Shown here piece after piece: positions 55,101-64,000 of a DNA stretch of 64,000 nt. The notes under the pieces are model-generated. The model saw only the letters and a list, made by a program, of their open reading frames with translations. It did not search any database and was not told the DNA's origin. The translations under genes and the position numbers were made by a program. The stretch spans positions 15,624,001-15,688,000 of the forward strand of contig NC_092801.1 in NCBI RefSeq assembly GCF_918797505.1. The letters are read 5' to 3'. Numbering within the stretch: position 1 is the first letter of the stretch; every line of letters begins with the position of its first letter. The DNA is from Bemisia tabaci. Taxonomy: Eukaryota; Arthropoda; Insecta; Hemiptera; Aleyrodidae.

Positions 55101-55352
55101 CCTCCCTTCCTTGAGGAACATAAGGTGTCTCCCACAAATTCCGCCCCTCACCGTTTGGATCTCTCCTCCAATTTCCTCTTACAAGCAACATTGCAATTCG
55201 ATCAATGGTTCTACGGGAACCAGGTTGCGGTTATCTCACATCTCCAAAGGGAGAAAGATAAGGAGACTTCAAACAAACAGTTGTGATTGTTGCTCTATCC
55301 TTTACGTGTATCCCGTTCCCTTCCCTAACCCCCTTTTTTTCTGTGTTCACAG

Positions 55353-55951
55353 TGACTGAGCGACAGAACTCCAAGAAACCGCCATTGCGGACCACTATTA
55401 CAAAAATTTTTGAAAACAACAAATGCGACATACTCGACCATCCTCTGCGGCCACCGTTTGTAAAGTAAGCAAATGGACATTATATCTGCGGCTCATGTCG
55501 TCAACAGCTGACAAATGACGCATGCCCCTATTGCAGAGTGCCATTAACAACGGTAATCAGGGATCGTATTTTGGATGACATTTTTTATGCTGTCCATCCG
55601 ACATTTGGTTCGGATGACCCAGAGCCTCCATTAGGCCGGGGGGCCAACCGGTCCTTGAATGCAACCTCCGCTGGACCCTCAAGACTGCCAAGGGGCAGGG
55701 GGTATCTCCTCTCCCAGTTGGGAGTGCTAGACTCTTCCCCACTACTACCAGGACGGAGGAGGCAATTAGATTCCAGACCTGTCGAGCCGGGGTTTAATGT
55801 AGAAAGGAATCTCCAATCTCCAAATCCGAATCTCCAAAGGACCATTGGGAGAAGTTTAATTGAAGCAGCGTTCGAAGAATCGCTTTGGGACACCTTGGAT
55901 GTTGACGATGCCGGAAATATTTTTGCACGAGTCCCTGTGCGTAGATGTTAG
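55353..55951 (+). pseudogene. Siah-like RING finger ORF, unit 2 copy
   Basis: Same frame as at 49698; TAA at 55466-55468 and potential 72-nt GT-AG intron at 55465-55536. Confidence 0.6.
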
Positions 55952-56750
55952 TAATGGTTCGGGACCCCTGCCTCCGGGGCTCGGGCTGTCTCAGCTGCGT
56001 CAGTAGGGCGGGTCATCCTACTCGTCTTGATCCCTTCGGAGTTCAAGGCGGGCCGGGATGTTCCCGCCATTAAGACTTATCAGCTGGGACGGTCTGGGCC
56101 ACGGTGGAAGGGGTTACCATGGAACTGTATGAATAGATTTGGTCTTAGATCTTACAGTCAAAGTTGCAGAAAAAAAAGTTTCGTTCTGTCATAAGACCCT
56201 TTCTTGTAAACCCTTATTTTCTAAAAGAAAAACAAAAGAACCTTCATCCCTTCTATGAAGTGAGTTTTTTATTATTGGTATTATTCAATGTTCAGTCTGT
56301 TATAAACAATATTGTTTGATGATCCTAAACGTTTATCCTTTTAGAGAAGAAAATTTTTCCCATCCCGACTTTCCATTTCTGGGCGATACAGTTCGTGCGC
56401 CGCCCTCCGATTTTTGTTGAGATTATTAAATTAACATAGTCGCATCTATCTTTAAATTATACTTTCACTCAATTCTTAGTTGTCATATCCTGTTCCAGGA
56501 TTTGCTGCCCTGGCATATTGGCCCTAGCGCTGCCTCGGCTAACCGTTAAACAAAGTTTTCTTTTTTTAGAAATTACAATGCACAATTTTTAAACTTATAA
56601 GTTACAATTTTTTCATTTAAGTTGTGTAATAATTTGTATAACATTGTAATTGTTGTAGATGCATTATTAACAGATTAATGAACAGATTTAGTATTAAGAC
56701 TTAATTTCATACTTTTAGGCTACACGTGGCAACCCATCTTCTGCTGATAG

Positions 56751-57254
56751 ATTAAGAGCAGATTTGTCGGATTTGAAAATTCTATTAATGCTGTCTTCAA
56801 TCTAATCCAACCTTTGAATGAAGCCAGTATGCAGAGTGCCTTGTGCGGAGCTTTACAGGCTGAGGCATTAAAAGGTAAGGGAATTTCTTTTGTAAATGTA
56901 GGAGGTCGGGTGAAAAACGTCCCTAGAAAACAAAGCAAATCTGAGAACCACAAAAGGTCCGAATTAACAACGTCAATATATGACTGTTTATACGTCGTGA
57001 GAAACGACCAGCAACCAGAAGATACTGCTTCAATACTGGAGCTGAAATATCGAAAAGAATCGTCGAGGCTAGCATTGACTCAAATACTAGATCGTCAATA
57101 TTATAAAACATTCGACCAAGATTTACAAAAAAGGAATATATTTAATATAACAGCAGAAGTTTTAATTGGAATTCATTACAATCCCAGTGCTAATAAAACA
57201 TCGCTAAGTTATCTGTGGAACGATCGAGATCTAAAGAAAGCTCAACACGTGTAG
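56751..57254 (+). CDS. PD-(D/E)XK nuclease-like ORF, unit 2 copy
   Basis: Identical in translation to the unit 1 copy, with all motif residues kept. Confidence 0.65.
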   Translation: MKSRFVGFENSINAVFNLIQPLNEASMQSALCGALQAEALKGKGISFVNVGGRVKNVPRKQSKSENHKRSELTTSIYDCLYVVRNDQQPEDTASILELKYRKESSRLALTQILDRQYYKTFDQDLQKRNIFNITAEVLIGIHYNPSANKTSLSYLWNDRDLKKAQHV

Positions 57255-57600
57255 CTGGTGTGTACCGATAAGTAATCCGATAAGGAATCCGAATTTCGTG
57301 GTCCCGAAATCCCCCTACCCCCCCCCCCCCCCCTTGGGGGATCACGATGCTGAAAGTCACGGTTCCTACGATGATTTTCTAGAAATGTTTGCGATCATGA
57401 TCAAAAAAGAATTTAATAGACAAGGAAGTAGGCACTTTTTCAATGGCGCTGCATTAATCAGGCCTAAGCAAGTACATGCGTATAATAGTAACTAACATCG
57501 GTCCCCCCCCCCCCCCAAACATCCCCAATGTTTCGTTTCAAAATATTATTTGGGTAAAATTTTAGAGGGGGTGGAAGGGACTTTTGGGACACCCTGTATA

Positions 57601-58207
57601 AATGCACTCTTTATATATATTTTATATAACTGTTATACTTTGATTATACATTCTTAATAAAAATACGCTCTTTATATAACGGTTATACTTCATGTATATT
57701 CTGTCAATTTAGCTCTGCTACTAGGGACATACATTAACCGATCAACTTAGATACTTGGTGGGATTTTAGATAATAATTTCTTAGATTCTTAGTAATTGTA
57801 CAAATAGTTAGGCATTTAGCACTTTTGGCTACCTCCTCTATCCTAATTTCTCTTATTTTGTAATTTCTTATTCTTTTCACTCAAGATTTCACATCTCTTC
57901 GTCCTTTAATTTACCAAAGCTTCTACTTTCACCTAATCAATTTTTGTTTCTATTGTTATTTACTGCTCTATTACTTTTAATTCTTCTATACTTACCTCTA
58001 TTATTTATTTTATTGCTATCTTTATTCTTATTTTTATTTTTATTCTATTCTATTTTATCATATACTCTGTCTTATTCATTAAAGTGCCTTCTGAAATGTT
58101 ACTTCTAAACTGTTAAGCGAAATTGTAAAAGACCATCTTCTCGGTCTGTATAATTTATTGTATATACCTAATTGTAATATACTAAATAAAAAAAAAATAA
58201 AAAAAAA
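57601..58207 (+). mobile_element. Polyadenylated retroelement 3' end, unit 2 copy
   Basis: As at 51946, AATAAA at 58185-58190 and A-rich tail to 58207. Confidence 0.5.
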
Positions 58208-58688
58208 TGAACTGAAAAAAGCTCTTGAACTTGCCTTACGAGTCCTTCATAATTGTTGGCAGAACAGAGAGATCTTAAGTGGGAACTTCACTAGATCATT
58301 CGATTCCCAGTTAAGAGCAAAAATTTCCAGTTATACATGCCACTTTTGTAGGGGATAAAACAAATTTGCCTATCCAGCTAATTCAAACTTTTCTTGCTGC
58401 TTTTTGTTTATTAGCAAAAGTTCACCTTCAGATTTGAGTGTTTCCCACCCAATCTTACCGATCACACCAATCTTATAGGAAGCATTGCCTTATCCTCATG
58501 GGGACAAGAACACTCAGAAGAAAAGAAGCCGTTTAATTGTACATTACAAAAAGAGGCAATCAATAAGGAGGTAATCAGGGTCTGCTGTTGTCTTTTTCAA
58601 AGGCAACTTTGGTCTCAAGATCCACCAAATAAAGTGATTCATGTTATTCCCAACAATTTGGTAGTTATTTTTTTCTCTCTCTTTTTAG

Positions 58689-59050
58689 CGGAACATATTC
58701 CCAGTGCAGAAGTGGTGAAATTTTTCGAGACCTCCTCAGAAACAAAACCACCCCCTTCGCTTCCAAATCCAAAAGAAGAGCCTTCAGAAGTTACAACACC
58801 AGCACAGCCACATCAGCATCAGGGGCCAACAATACTTTTGTTACTCTCCTTATCCGAATTATTATCCAAATTATCCTCCAATGTATCCTCCACAAGGATA
58901 CCAACAGGCCCAATCCCAGGTGATGCGGATTGCTTCAGAAAATTTTTCTTATCATTCATGCATGTGTCCGAGATCCTTGAAATATCAGAGAAGTTCTCGT
59001 TGAAAAGTTTAAAAAAAGATCATTCAAGGAAACTTGACAGCTATGTTTAA
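58689..59050 (+). pseudogene. Proline-rich terminal-exon-like segment, unit 2 copy
   Basis: As at 53034, with the polyadenylation hexamer at 59375-59380. Confidence 0.4.
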
Positions 59051-59506
59051 TTTAATTCACTTTTAGCCACTGCCACCATTAAAGTCCTTACAGTATAAAT
59101 TGTGATGTGACAGTGTGAGAATGAGCCTAAAATCTACAGTTGGCAGGGGACTCTCCATTTTTCCTGCTGATGTCCGTAAAGTACAATCAGACTGGTAGCG
59201 TGACAAAGGCTCGTAATAGATCATGGAAAATATTTCGAGTAGTTAGGAATGGCTCAGTCACATTGCCTCAAAGTAGCACAGTGCAACGAAAATATACAAA
59301 TAAAATTGGGATTTAATGGAATTTAACTGCAATTATTCTACACTGTACTTGCAATATTTATACATTATTTGGTCAATAAATGCTGATTTAAAACAATCAA
59401 CAAAATGAGCTCCATGCGTCAGAAAGATAGGCAATGTATACATATATACAGATCACTCTGATAAAATAGGAATAATTTTACCATTCAATTAGTTTCATCA
59501 TTTCAG

Positions 59507-59845
59507 GTGCCATACATCCAGTGCTACGTACAACGAACTACTTTCGTCAGAGGATGTGGAAAGATGGCTGATTATACCTGGGCCTAAAAGGGCGGCTATA
59601 AGGATGAAATCATACAGTTATCTCACGCCCAGTATGAAAAAATCCACAAAAGAAGGACATACAGATTGACTGGAGATCGACTTTTACTGATGGAGCGAGA
59701 AGATGTTGAGTACACAGGCCACTTCAGCGATGCTGGAACTCTCAATTCGCAGGGTGACTGCTCTGGATCTTCTTACTCCTTTAACGGTTACGAATACGAC
59801 AACGCTGTTGCTGAGGTTCATCTCAAGGTCAGAATTTCATCCTGA
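59507..59845 (+). pseudogene. Glycoprotein-like fragment, unit 3 copy
   Basis: Same broken fragment, TAA at 59585-59587. Confidence 0.45.
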
Positions 59846-60178
59846 ACTGGCCAATATGTTAAAGAAACAGGAAAAATATCTTTGGAAAATGGATTTGCGT
59901 CAACATATATATCAGGATCGAAGACCTTAAATCAATGACGGGCTAAGTGCCAAAACAATGAAAATCGAGTTAGACCTCGAATAGTGTGCTATGTACCAAG
60001 GACAGCACCTGAACTGGTCAATATGTGAAAGAAACAGGAAAAATATCTTTGGAAAATGGATTTGCATCAACATATACATCAGGATTGAAGACCTTAAATC
60101 AATAACGAGCTAAGTGCCAAAAAAATGAAAATCGAGTTAGACCTCGAATAGCATGCTATGTACCAAGGACAGCAACCC
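59845..60178 (+). repeat. 167-bp internal direct duplication, unit 3 copy
   Basis: Same imperfect pair as at 48537. Confidence 0.9.
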
Positions 60179-60592
60179 GTGAAGCTTGGTCAAACACACC
60201 CTGCTGACCGGAAAGCCAAAACTGATCTAGAATTTCATCACCTGAAGGCTCAAAAAGCAAGAACTAAAATGATGAGGATATTGTAGCTTCTCAGCTGCCT
60301 ACAAGTGATACGAACGTGTGGTCGATCAATCTGGAACAGGTTTTTTTTTCTTCCGAGCTTGACCCATGGTGGGATGGATTATTTGCGACAGCTGTCAAAT
60401 TATAACCTCTGTGTCCATGTTGGGGACATTAACAAGGGGTGTATGTTCTTGTGGCATGAAGGATTGAGTGGTCGTGGAAGCAACAAAATAGCTTCGTGCC
60501 TCTTGAAAGCACTTAGTGCATCTGAGTATCAGATAAAAGGAAACTCACAATCTGGTCGGATAACTGCAGCGGTCGAAATATATCATTTTTAA
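60148..60592 (+). pseudogene. DUF7869-like fragment, unit 3 copy
   Basis: Same decayed fragment as at 48840. Confidence 0.6.
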
Positions 60593-60633
60593 AAAATATT
60601 TTCCAACTATTTTAAAAAAATTTAAATCATCTC

Positions 60634-60755
60634 CCATATCGACCAGTGTGTCTTCCCCTCCCTCCGCTCCATCGACCAGTGTGTCTTCCTCTCCCTCCGC
60701 TCCATCGACCAGTGTGTCTTCCCCTCCCTCCGCTCCATCGACCAGTGTGTTCTCC
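60634..60755 (+). repeat. 33-bp minisatellite, unit 3 copy
   Basis: Same length as in unit 2. Confidence 0.9.
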
Positions 60756-61007
60756 CCTCCCTTCCTTGAGGAACATAAGGTGTCTCCCACAAATTCCGCC
60801 CCTCACCGTTTGGATCTCTCCTCCAATTTCCTCTTACAAGCAACATTGCAATTCGATCAATGGTTCTACGGGAACCAGGTTGCGGTTATCTCACATCTCC
60901 AAAGGGAGAAAGATAAGGAGACTTCAAACAAACAGTTGTGATTGTTGCTCTATCCTTTACGTGTATCCCGTTCCCTTCCCTAACCCCCTTTTTTTCTGTG
61001 TTCACAG

Positions 61008-61606
61008 TGACTGAGCGACAGAACTCCAAGAAACCGCCATTGCGGACCACTATTACAAAAATTTTTGAAAACAACAAATGCGACATACTCGACCATCCTC
61101 TGCGGCCACCGTTTGTAAAGTAAGCAAATGGACATTATATCTGCGGCTCATGTCGTCAACAGCTGACAAATGACGCATGCCCCTATTGCAGAGTGCCATT
61201 AACAACGGTAATCAGGGATCGTATTTTGGATGACATTTTTTATGCTGTCCATCCGACATTTGGTTCGGATGACCCAGAGCCTCCATTAGGCCGGGGGGCC
61301 AACCGGTCCTTGAATGCAACCTCCGCTGGACCCTCAAGACTGCCAAGGGGCAGGGGGTATCTCCTCTCCCAGTTGGGAGTGCTAGACTCTTCCCCACTAC
61401 TACCAGGACGGAGGAGGCAATTAGATTCCAGACCTGTCGAGCCGGGGTTTAATGTAGAAAGGAATCTCCAATCTCCAAATCCGAATCTCCAAAGGACCAT
61501 TGGGAGAAGTTTAATTGAAGCAGCGTTCGAAGAATCGCTTTGGGACACCTTGGATGTTGACGATGCCGGAAATATTTTTGCACGAGTCCCTGTGCGTAGA
61601 TGTTAG
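61008..61606 (+). pseudogene. Siah-like RING finger ORF, unit 3 copy
   Basis: Same frame with TAA at 61121-61123; potential intron 61120-61191. Confidence 0.6.
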
Positions 61607-62405
61607 TAATGGTTCGGGACCCCTGCCTCCGGGGCTCGGGCTGTCTCAGCTGCGTCAGTAGGGCGGGTCATCCTACTCGTCTTGATCCCTTCGGAGTTCA
61701 AGGCGGGCCGGGATGTTCCCGCCATTAAGACTTATCAGCTGGGACGGTCTGGGCCACGGTGGAAGGGGTTACCATGGAACTGTATGAATAGATTTGGTCT
61801 TAGATCTTACAGTCAAAGTTGCAGAAAAAAAAGTTTCGTTCTGTCATAAGACCCTTTCTTGTAAACCCTTATTTTCTAAAAGAAAAACAAAAGAACCTTC
61901 ATCCCTTCTATGAAGTGAGTTTTTTATTATTGGTATTATTCAATGTTCAGTCTGTTATAAACAATATTGTTTGATGATCCTAAACGTTTATCCTTTTAGA
62001 GAAGAAAATTTTTCCCATCCCGACTTTCCATTTCTGGGCGATACAGTTCGTGCGCCGCCCTCCGATTTTTGTTGAGATTATTAAATTAACATAGTCGCAT
62101 CTATCTTTAAATTATACTTTCACTCAATTCTTAGTTGTCATATCCTGTTCCAGGATTTGCTGCCCTGGCATATTGGCCCTAGCGCTGCCTCGGCTAACCG
62201 TTAAACAAAGTTTTCTTTTTTTAGAAATTACAATGCACAATTTTTAAACTTATAAGTTACAATTTTTTCATTTAAGTTGTGTAATAATTTGTATAACATT
62301 GTAATTGTTGTAGATGCATTATTAACAGATTAATGAACAGATTTAGTATTAAGACTTAATTTCATACTTTTAGGCTACACGTGGCAACCCATCTTCTGCT
62401 GATAG

Positions 62406-62909
62406 ATTAAGAGCAGATTTGTCGGATTTGAAAATTCTATTAATGCTGTCTTCAATCTAATCCAACCTTTGAATGAAGCCAGTATGCAGAGTGCCTTGTG
62501 CGGAGCTTTACAGGCTGAGGCATTAAAAGGTAAGGGAATTTCTTTTGTAAATGTAGGAGGTCGGGTGAAAAACGTCCCTAGAAAACAAAGCAAATCTGAG
62601 AACCACAAAAGGTCCGAATTAACAACGTCAATATATGACTGTTTATACGTCGTGAGAAACGACCAGCAACCAGAAGATACTGCTTCAATACTGGAGCTGA
62701 AATATCGAAAAGAATCGTCGAGGCTAGCATTGACTCAAATACTAGATCGTCAATATTATAAAACATTCGACCAAGATTTACAAAAAAGGAATATATTTAA
62801 TATAACAGCAGAAGTTTTAATTGGAATTCATTACAATCCCAGTGCTAATAAAACATCGCTAAGTTATCTGTGGAACGATCGAGATCTAAAGAAAGCTCAA
62901 CACGTGTAG
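62406..62909 (+). CDS. PD-(D/E)XK nuclease-like ORF, unit 3 copy
   Basis: Frame open and translation identical to the other copies, although differences begin a few bases after its stop. Confidence 0.65.
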   Translation: MKSRFVGFENSINAVFNLIQPLNEASMQSALCGALQAEALKGKGISFVNVGGRVKNVPRKQSKSENHKRSELTTSIYDCLYVVRNDQQPEDTASILELKYRKESSRLALTQILDRQYYKTFDQDLQKRNIFNITAEVLIGIHYNPSANKTSLSYLWNDRDLKKAQHV

Positions 62910-63255
62910 CTGGTGTGCACCGATAAGTAATCCGATAAGGAATCCGAATTTCGTGGTCCCGAAATCCCCCTACCCCCCCCCCCCCCTTGGGGGATCACGA
63001 TGCTGAAAGTCACGGTTCCTACGATGATTTTCTAGAAATGTTTGCGATCATGATCAAAAAGAATTTAATAGACAAGGAAGTAGGCACTTTTTCAATGGCG
63101 CTGCATTAATCAGGCCTAAGCAAGTACATGCGTATAATAGTAACTAACATTGACCCCCCCCCCCCCAAACATCCCCAATGTTTCGTTTCAAAATATTATT
63201 TGGGTAAAATTTTAGAGGGGGTGGAAGGGACTTTTGGGACACCCTGTATAAATGC

Positions 63256-63862
63256 ACTCTTTATATATATTTTATATAACTGTTATACTTTGATTATACA
63301 TTCTTAATAAAAATACGCTCTTTATATAACGGTTATACTTCATGTATATTCTGTCAATTTAGCTCTGCTACTAGGGACATACATTAACCGATCAACTTAG
63401 ATACTTGGTGGGATTTTAGATAATAATTTCTTAGATTCTTAGTAATTGTACAAATAGTTAGGCATTTAGCACTTTTGGCTACCTCCTCTATCCTAATTTC
63501 TCTTATTTTGTAATTTCTTATTCTTTTCACTCAAGATTTCACATCTCTTCGTCCTTTAATTTACCAAAGCTTCTACTTTCACCTAATCAATTTTTGTTTC
63601 TATTGTTATTTACTGCTCTATTACTTTTAATTCTTCTATACTTACCTCTATTATTTATTTTATTGCTATCTTTATTCTTATTTTTATTTTTATTCTATTC
63701 TATTTTATCATATACTCTGTCTTATTCATTAAAGTGCCTTCTGAAATGTTACTTCTAAACTGTTAAGCGAAATTGTAAAAGACCATCTTCTCGGTCTGTA
63801 TAATTTATTGTATATACCTAATTGTAATATACTAAATAAAAAAAAAATAAAAAAAAATGAAC
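63256..63862 (+). mobile_element. Polyadenylated retroelement 3' end, unit 3 copy
   Basis: As at 51946. The A-rich tail ends at about 63857 and is followed by the R0-like segment, cut at the window end. Confidence 0.5.
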
Positions 63863-64000
63863 TGAAAAAAGCTCTTGAACTTGCCTTACGAGTCCTTCAT
63901 AATTGTTGGCAGAACAGAGAGATCTTAAGTGGGAACTTCACTAGATCATTCGATTCCCAGTTAAGAGCAAAAATTTCCAGTTATACATGCCACTTTTGTA

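Larger units (their letters stand above)
53789..59443 (+). repeat. Tandem array unit 2 (5655 bp)
   Basis: Head-to-tail with unit 1 and apparently identical to it except for 2 bp in the minisatellite. All internal stops and frame changes are shared. Confidence 0.95.
59444..64000 (+). repeat. Tandem array unit 3, cut by the window end
   Basis: First 4557 bp of a third unit. It matches unit 2 up to about 62900, then shows a small cluster of differences (62918 T to C, shorter C-runs, one A missing at about 63060, ATCGGT to ATTGA at about 63150) and matches again afterwards. The array therefore continues beyond the window. Confidence 0.95.

Noticed and set aside
1..64000. tRNA, rRNA or other structured RNA genes
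   Set aside because: I looked for T-arm-like GTTCRANYC motifs with matching stems and for rRNA blocks and found none I could support.

Overview
This is eukaryotic, AT-rich, intron-rich DNA from an insect. One host gene is clearly recognisable: tropomodulin, split into short exons with GT-AG introns of about 1 to 10 kb. The rest is transposon debris, mostly small palindromic elements (MITEs), plus a large tandem array. A hemipteran, perhaps a whitefly, is my guess from the general look of the repeats, but nothing in the window proves the species.

Layout. 1-7834: upstream flank with nested palindromic elements and no exon I can prove. 7835-19592: seven internal exons of tropomodulin on the + strand, from the tropomyosin-binding N-terminus to the end of the leucine-rich-repeat domain, with MITEs in the introns. 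19593-40333: a long 3' part holding at least three candidate terminal exons (29340, 34146, 40266). Each starts in the phase left by the donor at 19593 and each supplies a different short basic C-terminus, so the gene probably makes alternative tails of 10 to 28 residues. 40334-46000: intergenic repeats (pogo/Tigger-like, MITE families A and B, LINE-like ends). 46001-48135: a scrambled left border of the array, with a small repeat remnant, a broken 3' part of a BEL/Pao retrotransposon pol gene (integrase) and a deleted copy of the array unit. 48136-64000: a head-to-tail tandem array with a period of 5653-5655 bp. It has two full units and a third running off the window, and the units are almost identical.

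The array unit is a mosaic. In order it holds: a broken glycoprotein-like fragment resembling arthropod negative-strand-virus or errant-retroelement envelope proteins; a 167-bp internal duplication; a decayed transposase-like DUF7869 fragment; a 33-bp coding minisatellite; a Siah-like RING finger in which two zinc ligands are lost, one to a stop codon that lies inside a possible 72-nt GT-AG intron; a PD-(D/E)XK nuclease-like domain with its catalytic residues intact; poly-C tracts; a polyadenylated retroelement 3' end; and a proline-rich terminal-exon-like segment. All units share the same inactivating changes, so the mosaic formed and decayed before it was amplified. The nuclease-like ORF, kept open in every unit, and the array itself are the most unusual things here. 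Whether the array is real in copy number or an assembly effect cannot be told from the sequence alone.
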